Below are positions 15,158 to 28,317 of a stretch of 64,000 nt of DNA, piece by piece. Numbering within the stretch: the first letter of the stretch is position 1; every line of letters begins with the position of its first letter. The notes under the pieces are model-generated. The model searched no databases. It saw nothing but the letters and a program-made list of their open reading frames with translations, and was not told the DNA's origin. Origin of the DNA: Myxocyprinus asiaticus. Taxonomy: Eukaryota > Chordata > Actinopteri > Cypriniformes > Catostomidae. The position numbers and the translations under genes are program-made. The DNA is taken from the NCBI RefSeq assembly GCF_019703515.2, contig NC_059348.1, positions 20,355,656 through 20,419,655 on the forward strand, written 5' to 3'.

Positions 15158-15254
15158 GTGTTTCCCAAAAGCATCACAAGCTAAGTAGATCATAGAAACC
15201 ATTGGTGCCAATGGTCTCTACGATCAACTTAAGCTTGTAATACTTTTGGGAAAC
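15158..15254. repeat. fold-back MITE (near-palindrome)
   Basis: 'gtgtttcccaaaagcatcac' at the left and 'gtaatacttttgggaaacgc' at the right are inverted. The inner arms 'aagctaagtagatcat' and 'cgatcaacttaagctt' also pair, around a short 'attggtgccaat' centre. About 97 bases; it would form one long hairpin. Confidence 0.85.
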
Positions 15255-15349
15255 GCAGCCCAGACAGTTCTGAGCGCATGCCCTCCCAGGTATGCAAAGG
15301 CTGGCGGCGTGTAGGCATCGCAGCCATTTCTGCCCTCATTATATCAGAT

Positions 15350-16788
15350 TAGTGCCTGACCGATTTATCGGTATCGCCGTATATGTTTTTCGATATGCGC
15401 AGATATGAAAACGTTTTTTTTTTTTTTTCAGAACATATAATGCAGAAAACAATGCTTGGGGTGATTTAGAATTGGTGTCATAACGTAGTTTGACCAGCAG
15501 AGCGCGCTTCGACTCCACTGTTTACAGAGCTGAGCTGATGGTGGTTCTGCAGACAGTGCGGAGGTAAGCGGTGTCTTCATGGTAAGTTGCTAACTAGTTT
15601 GTGAAATACATACTGTAAAGTTAATAAACAATGACCCCATCATTTTCCCTTTTCAATATAACTAATATAATGTTAACCCTGTCCCTGACAACCATTTCAC
15701 TCATGTTTATCACATCTGTTTGCTGTTAGCCAGCTATAGTTAGTCAGTGCAGTCAGTAACATAGCAGATTGAAAAGTAAGCATCGCAGCATCTTTGGTGC
15801 GGTGGTGGATTGTGTCTGTTAATTTCATGCTACATTGTTACCTAGCTGGTGAGAAGCAATGCTGGAAAGTAAATAAACAACGTCCATCTTTTACTCTCCG
15901 TGACAACGAGCTTATAGCTAACTAGCTAACCACGTAGCTACTTTCATACCTTGTCAGCTGAGTGGAAGCTAATGTGTAAACATCTATTCACCAAACTGTT
16001 TGGTACTCCCTACAATCGAACAATTCCAGTCACTGAATTTACAAAATATAATATTTAAAAGTCTGTTTATCCAGTTTCCCCTGAACTTGTATACCAGAAT
16101 ACGGTGTAACACCGCTGCCGCTGTTTATCTCTTGACTCAGCAGCAGCGAACCATGAGTTATTGTTTGTGACTGTTTTGTTATACATTAACAGTGAAATAT
16201 TGCTGATATTTTGATAAGCAAGAAAGCTGTACTTTAGTACAATTTAGAGGTACTTGTACTTTACTTGAGTATTACTTGAGTATTACCATGGCATTTTCTA
16301 TTACTTTATACTTTCACTCCACTACATTTCAGAGGGAAATATTGTACTTTTTCCACTACATTTATTTTTTTAACAGCTATAGTTTCTAGTTAATTTTCAG
16401 ATCAATATTTTATACATAAAATATATGATCAGTTAAAATGAACTGTTATCTCTACATTTAAAAAATACCCATCTTAAAAATGCCCAGCATAAATAAAATG
16501 TTCTTTCCTCTATCACCTACAGATGGCTGAAAAGCAACAGTGAACGGGCAGTAAGGTGTGGGACTACTTCTCCAAAGACGGTGATGTAGTTGTCTGCAAC
16601 ACCTGCAAAGATAAGCCAGGGATCTAGCAAATCCAGTCAAAAGAATACCACCAATTTGTGGTCTCTCCTGAAAAAGAGACCAGCTGAAAAATGAACTATA
16701 TCGGCCACCATATCGGTAATCGGTGAATTTTCCCCCTCTATAATTGGTATCGTATTGGTCTCAAAAATCCCATATCGGTCAGGCTCTA
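15350..16788 (+). mobile_element. hAT element, non-autonomous, with BED-finger remnant
   Basis: Terminal inverted repeats tagtgcctgaccgat / inverse tagagcctgaccgata. Perfect 8-bp target duplication TATCAGAT at 15342-15349 and 16789-16796, the hAT signature. Subterminal 'cgatatatcgg'-type repeats at both ends. Confidence 0.95.
16530..16705 (+). pseudogene. hAT transposase N-terminus, BED zinc finger fragment
   Basis: Plus-strand frame reads KVWDYFSKDGDVVVCNTCKD, a BED-type finger start with its aromatic residue and C-x2-C, followed by a Ser/Lys-rich stretch (SSKSSQKNTTNLWSLLKKRP) ending in a stop just before the right terminal repeat. The His pair and the whole catalytic domain are missing. 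BED fingers bind transposon ends in hAT transposases. Confidence 0.8.
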
Positions 16789-17213
16789 TATCAGATATTA
16801 CACTTATTCTGCGGCATCTCATGGCAGAATTTAATAAAACGAGGTATAACTGCTCCAGTCCTGCAAATAAACTCTCCCTGAAGCAAGAAGGTCATTCAGT
16901 TGCTCCATCATGACAAGGCGGCTGCCTCAAGATAATGTGCATGACGTAGTGGAAGGAAAAGCACAACGATTCTTATTTTTTTTTAGTCTAATTTTTAGAA
17001 ATATGCTTAAAAGGTGAGAAACATTTCAATGGAAACCCAGCTAGTTACAACTGTGAAAAGCCCATTTGAATATCAACTTCAATATCCAAGGTACACAGTA
17101 AAATCTCTAATGCTGAGTGACAATACTTTTAGTGACAATAATTTGCTGTAAGATGCACTCAATTGCACCACTGTTCTTGGACAGTAATTGTGAGATGGGT
17201 GGTGTTCCTGTAC

Positions 17214-17383
17214 CTTTGGGACCTTTGATGAGCTTGATCTCCATGACTTTCTCAGAGGCAGATTTTCTCCTCCTGACATAAAGTTTGACCAGTGACCCCG
17301 CCTCCTTTAATGCCTCTACAGCTTTACTGTGGGTCACGTCCCTTACGTCCACCTCATTCACTCGCAGAATCACATCATTCACC
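17214..17383 (-). CDS. dlg1: dlg1 exon: second half of PDZ1 and PDZ1-PDZ2 linker
   Basis: 170 bases: one base completes Arg, then 56 codons, then the first base of Gly. Acceptor ccacacag, donor gtacag. Begins [20 protein letters not shown] and ends [33 protein letters not shown] is the alpha-2 helix that lines the ligand groove, with His at its first position (class I ligand preference, S/T-X-V). RDVTHSK and [15 protein letters not shown] are the DLG1-type versions of this region. Confidence 0.97.
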
Positions 17384-18220
17384 CTGTGTGGAGCAAAGCA
17401 GTTGAGTGTATTCAATGTGGATATACAATAAGTAAAACATTTAATGTAGGGTGGGACTTAATCTATTTAATCTATCAAGAAATGATAGGATCGTGACAAG
17501 TAGTTTCTAAATGTTAGGTAGTTGAGAGGAGGGCAGGAGTTGAAAAATACATTCAGGGCTTTGGTGACATCAGCGGAGAATGAAAGTAATTTTAGAGGAG
17601 AAGCAAGCAATTACATTTTGATGAGAGATTAAATTGTTTTTTTTTAAATAACTAACAAATTAATCATTCACAATGAGTGACAATTCAATGCACACTGTTT
17701 AATGACAGCGCTTGTTGGACAAAAAAAAAAAAGTGACTACAGGTTGTTAAAATAAGTTATCAAAACAAACTTTATTTCAACAGTCTATGCATCGCACAGT
17801 CACTAAGTATCCTAAAGCCTTTATGATATAAATTCATTAACTCTCTGACACATACAATTCAATTTACAAATAAAGCAAGCAGCCGGTGGCAGGGCTAGCC
17901 TCTTTATACTCTTGTGTGTGCACCGAGCAGTCAGTGTGATGCTATCAGGACCTCAACAGCACTGTTTAATGAGCCTCTGACAGCACTGAGACACTGACTA
18001 GAGGGCTCTATCGCTTAGTAACACCACTCCAAAACAGGACAAATCCATTCACACACAATTCAATGCATGAGTAGGAAATCTGTTAGAATGCATGGTCAAT
18101 ACATTTCAACAGAAGCTACAGCAAATACATTTCCAAGTCATTTAAATTGACATTTAAAAAAGTGTTTATTGAAGGGTGTCCTCATTCACATACAGTGGCT
18201 CAAAAAAGTATTTGGACAGT
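17384..18220. other. dlg1 intron, no element recognised
   Basis: Intronic sequence between the PDZ1b exon and the hAT element to its right. At 18194 'cagtggctcaaaaaagtattt' resembles a Tc1 end. Confidence 0.55.
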
Positions 18221-18228
18221 TAAACCAC

Positions 18229-19361
18229 TAGGGGTGTAACGATCCATTGATCTGATTCTGAATCAATGCATCAATTAAATAGATAACAATGCAATGTCAT
18301 CGATTCAACTTGTAAATATCGATTAATATTTTTTTTAAGATACACCTTTATTTTGACACTCTCATGCCAGCCACATCCTTAAGAATGTATGTCAGGGGAT
18401 ACAGCAACATTATTATATTCATCCAGCTTTATAAGCACTAAATACACTTCTCATATGGGACACGACTGTGCACGGGGGAGCCTGAAGTTGCGCTCAACTC
18501 TATCTGTGCACGCACGTCAAACTGGCTCCCCTCAAAATACGAGCTCCGGTGACAGGATAGCACAGAGCAGCTCACTTGCACAATAAAATCATGCATCCCT
18601 CAATATACTGGTGCATGCCACATATTTGAATTCTACATGATAATTTAAAAGCGCTATGGAGCAAATCATCCATGTCAAACAGCTAGACAGCCCCGACATT
18701 CTAAACAGCACTGACGAGGGAAAAAGAAAACACCTGCCATGATTCAGCATCAATTACAAGACTTTTCACATCTACACATCAACACCCGTACTAACATTTA
18801 TCACAGTACCCTGTAACAGAATTTTTCAATACAACTGTTCAAGTTGCCAAGAAAAAACATGGATAGCACATACTTTACTGTCGGAAACAAGTTGAGGGTA
18901 TGTAAGTATTTTGGTTTGAAAGACTTGCTTAACTGTTGTAGAGATTACAAAATGTCACTGAAGTGTTTACCTCATTCCACAAGGTAATGAGCTGTCATCA
19001 AACAATTAATGATCACTCGTGTGTGTGTGTGACTTTATTTTTATATTATTTATATATCTCTATAATTTTTTTCAACAACTGAAGGACCTTATTTTGTTAT
19101 GGATGGCCCAATGTGGATAATGGATTTGCACTTTTCAGAGAGCTCAATAAAATACTGAAATTACATTTTGGTTGCATTTGTGAGACAATAAATGTTATTG
19201 ATATTGTAAACTAGGCACATAACATCGTAATATCGATGGCAGGCCCCTCCATCGAATCGAAATTGCATTGCAGCAGACTTTGAGGTATCGCAAACATCGG
19301 ATCGCTGGCTAAGAGTCAATTTAAGATTGTATCATGATTAAACTTGCGATTTACACCCCTA
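18229..19361. mobile_element. hAT non-autonomous element ('taggggtgtaa' ends)
   Basis: Perfect 11-bp inverted termini TAGGGGTGTAA / TTACACCCCTA. Target duplication TAAACCAC (18221-18228) versus TAAACCAT (19362-19369), 7 of 8. Subterminal 'atcgat' repeats. No transposase ORF. Confidence 0.93.
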
Positions 19362-19492
19362 TAAACCATACTTATTAGTATTTGGGGCTCAATTTGGCAT
19401 CATCTGCATAGGCACTTGCATGTGTCCAGAGCATTTGCTAACTTCCGATCACATGGGATTGTAAAAGTACTGTTTTGTTGAACTATCTAGAG

Positions 19493-20826
<1,334 letters not shown>

Positions 20827-20862
20827 ATCTTAGAGTATGTAAAAATAAAAGTTTCAGCCTTA

Positions 20863-20988
<126 letters not shown>

Positions 20989-21087
20989 CTACACAGAGAG
21001 AAGAGCTGCACTCAAACTTATGGGAATTCAAAACATCAACAGCCAAATGCATCAGTTACTGGGCTATTTTAGTCTTAAACCTGTAAC

Positions 21088-21521
21088 CAGTGGTTGGGCC
21101 ACTTTATCCCCTTTTCTCCCCAATTTTGGCATGCCGAAGTCCCACTTGCTCTCTCTAAAACCTCGTGTTGGTGCTGTTACTCGCCTCAATCCGGGTGGCG
21201 GAGTACGAATCTCAGTTGCTGAGACAGTCAGCACACAATTCATATCACGTGCCTTGCTGAGCGTGTTACCACAGAAAATTAGTGAGTGTGGAGGCTCAAG
21301 CTATTCACCATGGCATCCACACACAACTCACCACATGCCCCACCGAGAGCGAGAATAACGATAATGCGATCATGACGGATGTAACTCTACCCACCCTAGC
21401 AACGGGGTCAGTTGGTTGCTTAAAAAGCCTGGCTGGAGGCACTCAACACACCCTGGATTCGAACTCACGACTTCAGTGGTGGTAGTCAGTGTCTTTGCTC
21501 GCTGAACTACTAAGGCACCAG
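21088..21521 (-). mobile_element. tRNA-derived SINE
   Basis: On the minus strand the head starts CTGGTGCCTTAGTAGTTCAG with a box A-like TAGTTCAGCGAG, and box B GAGTTCGAATCC follows about 50 bases on, as in a tRNA-type polymerase III promoter. The body ends in 'ggcatgccaaaattggggag...aaaggggataaagtggccc'. It resembles the tRNA-derived SINEs of cyprinids (HAmo-like). A truncated sister copy lies at 23255-23411. Confidence 0.85.
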
Positions 21522-22189
21522 TTCTTACGGGCTTATCCAATATGTCCAATATGCACAAGTTTTGTGCGCATGCTTGTTTATATTTTGACATCAAAAGCAG
21601 AAAATAACCAAATGATACAGAAGTCTCATGTAAATGTGGTTTTCTTGCAATGTCTGATTTTTGAATAAAAGGACTTTTGGTAATAATCAGTGTACTGGTG
21701 TGGATGTAAACATGCTCAATCACAGCAGTTGTTATGTAGTATCATTATAATTTTATATTTAGATTTTATTGATCAGTTATTCCAGCCCTACACTTACAAA
21801 AACAAAAGAATATAATTAGTTCTCTAATAATTAATATTATTCTTCTAATAATAATTTACTCAGTAAAAAATAAAAAATAAATTGTTGTCTTGACTTACAC
21901 TTAGGAGCGTGGATGCAGCATCATTCAAACTCAATAGTTTTCAGTTACCAATGCCATTGTAGAAATGTACTATTCACAGTCAGCTATGAGTTCTATGGGT
22001 GAAAATGTCCAATAACACAGCAGTTGCTGTGATTATGCGATGCCCCTTTCCATGTAGAATAAAACAGCTTTTATAAGGTTACTGATATGACTGTAGTGTC
22101 ATGTGATGTGGTCATGATTTTATTCATATATTTCAAAATTAAAAAAATTTTAAATCAGGAAACTAAACCTTTTTTAGTCTGAAAACTAA
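21522..22189. other. dlg1 intron, nothing recognised
   Basis: AT-rich, no ORF of interest, no terminal repeats seen. Confidence 0.55.
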
Positions 22190-22589
22190 GGGTGGGTTGC
22201 ACCAATAAGGATTACATTAAGAAGAGTTTAGAGCTAATCAAAGATTTGTTGATCTAGGATTAATTTTAATTAGAGTTGCACCACTTACATTTAAACAAGG
22301 ATTAACAAATCAGTGATTAAAATGTTAACTTGTGATTAAATCTTTCACTTTCACTTTTGTCCGCCATGATGGATTAAACAGTGTAACAAAATAATAACAC
22401 TATTTTATTTTATTTTCGAGTGAGAACATAAAATTGTCTCTGCGAAAAAGAAACTCGTGCGGGTAAAATAATTTTTTTTTTTTACAGTGGTTAATACCCG
22501 CTTCCTAGACATATCAGCGGCACAAAAGGCAGATCAAATATAAGCAAGCAAATGTCGCAGCCACGCATAAGTTCAAATTTTACAAGCCA

Positions 22590-23255
22590 TGAGAAGAATT
22601 TGATATCTCAATTAATGGAGCAGAATGGGACCATAATCGAAGACAAGAGGACAGATAATGTTACCGTAAGAAAAAAAGAAGAGGCGTAGGTCCAACTAAG
22701 CACCAGCTTTAACGAGTCTGCGGGTATCGAGGACAAGCAAGACGTGATGAACTTAAAAGTCTGTTGGAAAAACTTAAAAGCGAAAAAAGATGCTGTCCAG
22801 GAGAGGAGAGACACTTTTCTCATGGGAGCAGGTCACCAGCAAGCGAAATGGATCCGTTGTCTCAAAAAATCATCCAGATCATCCCGCAACAAATATCTCC
22901 CTTATCTAACCCATTTGATGATGATGCCATTGTGGACCAGCCAGACCCACCAACACCAACCTACAAAAGTATGTTCAATTAGGAAACGGCAAATAGTTTA
23001 GTCATTGTTGGCTTGATAAAGCCAAGATCTTTTTATAAAACATGTTTCTTTATCTTTTAGATACAAATAATGGAGATGTAGCATCTGTTTCTTGCGTGCA
23101 CGCCACAAATGTACATGCCAGCGAGCCGATACCATGTGCTCACACCACCACTACTAAATGTGTCAGCGAAGGAGATGCTCAGCATCCAGGGCCCTCGAAT
23201 AGCAAAATGCCAAAAACCGACTTACACGAATATCATTTTGAATTACTACAATTGG
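22590..23255 (+). pseudogene. Harbinger Myb/SANT-like accessory protein, broken
   Basis: Fragments in two frames: NLISQLMEQNGTIIEDKRTD, then MNLKVCWKNLKAKKDAV (the W-x-NLK-x-K end of a Myb/SANT-like domain), then an acidic tail with SNPFDDDAIVDQPDPPTPT. A donor-like gtatgt at 22973 and acceptor ttttag at 23060 suggest a small intron, followed by TNNGDVASVSCVHATNVHAS and on to FELLQLEE, cut by the SINE at 23255. In this superfamily the Myb-like partner helps the transposase enter the nucleus and bind ends. Stops and a frameshift make it non-functional. Confidence 0.75.
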
Positions 23256-23411
23256 AGGAGGTTACCCCATGTGACTCTACCCTCGCTAGCAACCGGACCA
23301 ATTTGGTTGCTTAGGAGGCCTGGCTGGAATCACTCAGCATGCCCTGGGTTCTAACTCCCAACTCCAGGTGTGGTAGTCAGCGTCAATACTCCCTGAGCTA
23401 CCCAGGCCCTG
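23255..23411 (-). mobile_element. tRNA-derived SINE, truncated copy
   Basis: Minus-strand head GGGCCTGGGTAGCTCAGGGA (box A-like) and GGGAGTTAGAACCCAGGGC (degenerate box B), then blocks shared with the 21.1-21.5 kb copy (ccaggc..cctaagcaacc..a; gctag..agggtagagt). The 3' two thirds are missing. Inserted in the Harbinger accessory gene. Confidence 0.8.
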
Positions 23412-23697
23412 TTCAAATTGTTTTTAATGAAATCTAGAGAAATGGATGAAAACAGTCTAATTTAAAATTACAAGTAAGAGTGTTCAAACTATATTTTGTT
23501 ATTTGTGCAAAGGAAGGATATTCAAGCAACTCTTTTGAATTAATATTATTGAATTTTCAATCAATATTAATAATAAATTGTATTGAAAGTATATTGCAGT
23601 GCATTGATATGTACTTAGTTTCTCTCTCTCTCGTGTTCACATATTTGACATCTTTTAATGCCACATAACACAAATTATGCAGTAAAATGGTTCTCAA

Positions 23698-24640
23698 TTA
23701 GAGTTCTCCGGACAGCATTTCCATTTGCAATAGCAGCACTGCACTCCTGCTGTGCATCCTCTCGGTCCCCATTTGGTTGATCTTCTTCAGACTCCGTAGT
23801 AGCTCATCTCCAAGTCTTTTCCCAAAGTTGTATAATACAGCACCTGCAACAGTGACCGTCAGTGTTGTCTCAAGCTTTGTTTGAAGCCCATACTGCATGC
23901 AAGGAAACCTTTTTTTCCAAACACTATCTCCACAAGACCTCTTGCTGCAATGTGGCAGGAGTTGTAGCGTTTCTCAGCTGGTGTTATAGGGTTCAAGAGG
24001 GGGATCTTCAGGTAGGCACGACAGAGGTAGCCATTATCGCCTACCAGGTGACCCTGGAATGCATGGCTTTCAAGCAAAGTACACAGATGTCTATTGTCAA
24101 AGAGCCTGTCATGTGTTGATCCTGGCCATCGAGCCACAATGTTGGTGATTTAGCCCTTCTCATCACACACTACTTGAACAATGATGGAACAGTAGCCCTT
24201 CCTGTTGCAAAACAACTCTCCATTTTCTCCACCAGGGTTCTGAATCCGAATGTGGGTGCAGTCAATCGCTCCTATAACTCCAGGAAAACCAGCTCTTGTA
24301 GAAAATCCAGCCGTTGTTCCGCCTGTCGGTGCAAATCTTTTATACTGATTTTTCAGACTTGCAATTGCCCCTGATACCCTTCCAACAATTCTGCTCTCAG
24401 TTGATTTATGTACTCCAGAAAGGTCCCCATCCACCATCTGGAAACAACCAGTGGCATAAAAGCGCAAGGCTATCAGAAGCTGGAGCAATGGTAGTACAGC
24501 TGCATTTTTTTCTTTTAATATAATTACAGATTCCTTGTTGAATCTATACCTCTTTGAAAATTCCTCATTGTCATAAAACTCAACAGCGTTCAGTCTGTCC
24601 TATATTTTTCTTCGAGGCACTCTTTCATTGTCCCCAGTCA
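23698..24640 (-). pseudogene. HARBI1-like transposase (PIF/Harbinger), broken
   Basis: Minus-strand reading starts near 24640 (DRLNAVEFYDNEEFSKRYRF) and passes through LLQLLIALRFYATGCFQMVD and GFPGVIGAIDCTHIRIQNPG (first catalytic Asp in AIDCTHI). After a stop at 24150 it continues ARWPGSTHDRLFDN (second Asp) and PITPAEKRYN (Glu of the DDE triad). A frameshift near 23890 moves the C-terminus to another frame (LQTKLETTLTVTVAGAVLYN). DDE residues are retained, but at least one stop and one frameshift disable it. HARBI1-type domesticated genes are intact single ORFs, so this is a transposon copy. Confidence 0.92.
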
Positions 24641-24831
24641 ACCAAAAATGTTTTGCTATTTTCTATATTTAAACCTCCTCAGCTGCAAGTTAAAAGTTAA
24701 TCCATAACTGAATTTTAAATCTGAGTTTAAAGTAATGGAGCAATAGGATTAAAGTTAATCTAGATTTACTGTGCAATTTAAATCAGGATTAAAATGATGA
24801 TTTAAATTTAAAAGGTTCTAGACTCAAGACG

Positions 24832-25702
24832 GTGCCGAGTATGGCTGCTGCGTTGCAAGCTCCGACACAACACTATAGTGTTTTGTTTGTTTTGTTTACA
24901 ATTCTTATGTTTTTTGTACTGGATGTTGTCTGCCTTGTTGTCTACAACAGACAAACACTTTTGGACATTGGTTCAGCAATTACACACCACAAACCGGACT
25001 TCAAATTCCTCAATGCCGACCCGCTGTTTACAAACACGCCAGCCGAACCCTTTGTCTGGGCTGCCCGGCCGCTGAAACGCAGGAGGAAAAGGGGAAACAG
25101 AGCCGGCGTTCTCATCAGAGTAAGACGCCGCGCAAATCGACCCCCGCTACCCAGTATTCTACTGGCAAATGTTCAGTCTCTGGATAACAAGCTCTGCGAG
25201 CTGAAAGCGCGGATCTCTTTCCAACGAGAGACGAGGGACTGCTGCATTATCTGCCAAACAGAAACTTGGGTGTCTGCTGAGATTCCAGATTCAGCCATTT
25301 AACCTGCGGGGTTCTCCGTGCACGGAGCGGACAGAGCGAAAGACCTCTCAGGTAAAAGCAGATGTGGTGGTGTATGTTTTATGATCAACAAATCCTGGTG
25401 TGATCAGAGGAACGTACATTCTATCAAGTCTTTCTGCTCTCCTGATCTGGAATTTCTCATGCTTCTGTGTCAACCATTCTGGCTACCGAGGGAATTCACA
25501 GCGGTCATTATCACAGCTGTGTACATCCCGCCACAAGCCGACACAGACCGGGCACTCAAGGAACTGTATGGGATTACAAGCAAGCAGGAAACCGCGCACC
25601 CTGAGGCCACGTTCATTGTGACCAGGGACTTTAATAAAGCCAGTTTCAAAATCAGTCGCACCAAAATACCACCAACATATTAGTTTTAACACACGAGGGG
25701 AC
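24832..25702 (+). pseudogene. LINE N-terminal segment and endonuclease domain, broken
   Basis: Open from MPSMAAALQAPTQHYSVLFV with a hydrophobic stretch, through basic RRKRGNRAGV to PSILLANVQSLDNKLCELKA and IICQTETWVS (the N and E residues of the endonuclease fold). A stop at 25301 splits it. The second part has GGVCFMINKSWC, AVYIPPQADTDRALKEL and TFIVTRDFNKA, where the conserved GDFN has become RDFN. Another stop follows at 25681. This nuclease nicks the target in target-primed reverse transcription. Confidence 0.85.
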
Positions 25703-25861
25703 CGGGTTTTGGACCATTGCTACTCTCCCTTCTAGGACGGCTACAAATCCCTCCCCCACCCACCATTTGGCAAATCGGACCACTCTTCCATTCTGCTTCT
25801 GCCCACTTACAGGCAGAAACTGAAACTAGAAGCACCAACCCTCAGAGCGATCCAGTGCTGG

Positions 25862-27758
25862 TTGGACCAATCAGACTCTATGCTACAAGACTGTTTTGAT
25901 CACGCAGACTGGGAGATGTTCCGGTCTGCCTCTGATGACAACATCGAGCTTTACGCTGATAGCGTAACGTGTTTCATCAGAAAGTGTGTAGAGGACGTCG
26001 TTCCGACCAGAACAATACGGATCTATCCGAACCAGAAATCTTGGATTAACAGCGATGTTCGCGCGGCACTTGATGTGCGGACCTCTGCTTTTAATTCCGG
26101 GAACACGGAGGAGCATAAACAAGCCAGTTATGCCCTCCGAATCAGATCAGCAAAACGTCAGTACAGGAACAAGATTGAAGGACAGTTTAACACCACCAAC
26201 TCTAGAAGCATGTGGCAGGGAATTAACATCATCACGGACTTTAAAGGGAATAAAAACTCCGCCGTGAACACCGCTGCCTCTCTCCCGGATGAGCTAAATA
26301 CTTTTTATGCTCCTTTTGAGGGAAATAACACCGCCCTCGCGGAGAGAGCTCTCGCGACCAAAGCTACAGAGGTTAGTTCACTCTCTGTCTCTGTAGCGGA
26401 TGTAACCCGATCCTTCCGACGGGTGAATATCCACAAAGCCGCGGGTCCAGACGGCATTCCTGGCCGTGTCTTCAGAGCGTGCGCGAACCAACTGGCTGGT
26501 GTTTTTACAGACATTTTCAACCTTTCCCTCTCTTTGTCTGTAGTCCCAACATGCTTTAAAACATCCACCATTGTGCCTGTTCCAAAGCAATCCAAAATAA
26601 CTTGCTTAAATGACTTGCGTCCTGTTGCTCTGACCCCCATCATCAGCAAATGCTTTGAGAGACTAATCAGAGATTACATCTGCTCTGTGCTGCCTTCCTC
26701 ACTTGACCCATTGCAGTTTGCTTACCGCAACAACCGCTTCACTGATGATGCCATTGCATCTACAATACACACTGCTCTCTCCCACCTGGAAAAAAAGAAC
26801 ACTTATGTGAGAATGCTGTTTGTAGACTACAGCTCAGCATTCAACACCATAGTGCCCTCCAAGCTTGATGAGAAACTCCGGGCTCTGGGCTTAAACAGCT
26901 CGCTGTGCAGCTGGATCCTGGACTTCCTGTCAAGCAGACGCCAGGTGGTTAGAATAGGCAGCAACATCTCCTCATCACCTCAACGCTGGAGCCCCGCAAG
27001 GCTGTGTTCTCAGCCCACTCCTGTATTCCCTGTACACACATGACTGTGTGGCAACACACAGCTCCAATGCCATCATGAAGTTTGCTGATTATACTACGGT
27101 GGTAGGTCTGATCACTGACAATGATGAAACAGCCTACAGAGAGGAGGTGCACACTCTGACACACTGGTGTCAGGAGCACAACCTCTCCCTCAACGTCAGT
27201 AAGACAAAGGATCTTGTGGTGGACTTCAGGAGAAGAGACAGAGAACACAGTCCCATCACCATCAATGGAGCACCAGTGGAGAGAGTCAGCAGCTTCAAGT
27301 TCCTGGGTGTCCACATCACTGAGGAACTCACATGGTCCATCCACACTGAAGCTGTTGTGAAGAAGGCTCATCAGCGCCTCTTCTTCCTGAGACGGCTGAG
27401 GAAGTTTGGAATGAACCGCCACATACTCACACGGTTCTACACCTGCACTGTAGAGAGCATCCTGACTGGCTGCATCTCCGCCTGGTACAGCAATAGCACA
27501 GCCCACAACCGCAAAGCCCTGCAAAGGGTGGTGCGAACTGCCAGACACATCATCGGAGGTGAGCTTCCCTCCCTCCAGGACATATATACCAGGCGGTGTG
27601 TGAAAAAAGCTCGGAGGACCATCAGAGACTCCAGCTGCCCGAGCCATGCGCTGTTCTCACTGCTACCATCAGGCAGGCGGTATCGCAGCATCAGGACCCA
27701 CACCAGCCGACTACATGACAGCTTCTTCCCCCAAGCAATCAGACTTTTGAACTCTTGA
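25862..27758 (+). pseudogene. LINE reverse transcriptase, frameshifted
   Basis: First part, 393 codons: linker, then [20 protein letters not shown] (RT motif 1), [40 protein letters not shown] and MLFVDYSSAFNTIVPSKLDE (motif A with F/V-D-Y-S-S-A-F). A frameshift near 26985 precedes GAPQGCVLSPLLYSLYTHDC (motif B). The catalytic loop reads FADYTT instead of FADD, removing one catalytic Asp. The C-terminal part runs FKFLGVHITEELTW to FFPQAIRLLNS. Not active. Confidence 0.93.
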
Positions 27759-28317
27759 TCTCCCACGATCAAAATACATCAGCACTGCACTTTATTACTC
27801 TTATATCTCACACCGGACTGTCATAAATTATATTATTATTATATTATATTCTCTCTTAACAACTTACTATCAACCGACAGCCTGAATGTCAATACAGTAC
27901 AATATAACCTACTGTACAATCTATATATACTACTATATATACTTTTTTTTATTGTATGTGTATTCTATAGTGTGTATTGTATACTGTACATTGTATGTTA
28001 TTATTTGTATATTGTGTTGTGTGTAATTATGTGTATATTAGATTTTAAATTGTGTTGTAAATCTGATGTTTATTGTAAACTGGTATATGTCTTTATCACT
28101 GTAACGACTACTATGTTGCTCGGAACTGCACCCAAGAATTTCACACACTATTGCACTTGTGTATATGGTTGTGTGACAATAAAAGTGATTTGATTTGATT
28201 TGATTTGAACCCATGATAATTTTTAAACAAGGTTTCAAGTTTGGTGCAACAGAATTATTAGATAAACCTTGATTTAATCTCAGTTTAGGGTTAATCCTTA
28301 TTGGTGAAACCCACCCC

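Larger units (their letters stand above)
24820..28206 (+). mobile_element. CR1/L2-like non-LTR retrotransposon (LINE), nearly full-length
   Basis: About 3.4 kb with a GC-richer 5' end, an apurinic-type endonuclease region, a reverse transcriptase region, a 3' UTR and a short tandem (gattt)n tail at 28185-28206. Short tandem tails instead of poly-A are typical of the CR1/L2 group. It is inserted in the Harbinger element. A 5'-truncated relative lies at 39265-39506. Confidence 0.9.
22190..28316. mobile_element. Harbinger (PIF) element, two genes, with nested SINE and LINE
   Basis: Inverted ends: left gggtgggttgcaccaataag, right inverse gggtgggtttcaccaataag, about 25 bases with one mismatch. 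Inside are a Myb/SANT-like accessory gene (plus strand) and a HARBI1-type transposase (minus strand), the usual two-gene content of this superfamily. The native element is about 2.6 kb; the rest is a LINE insertion. I see no convincing 3-bp target duplication. Confidence 0.9.

Noticed and set aside
21440..21521. Possible tRNA gene (box A and box B, minus strand)
   Set aside because: The promoter boxes are there but it does not fold as a complete tRNA and is joined to a SINE body; called as SINE head.
26949..27647. 232-codon minus-strand ORF
   Set aside because: Antisense of the LINE reverse transcriptase.
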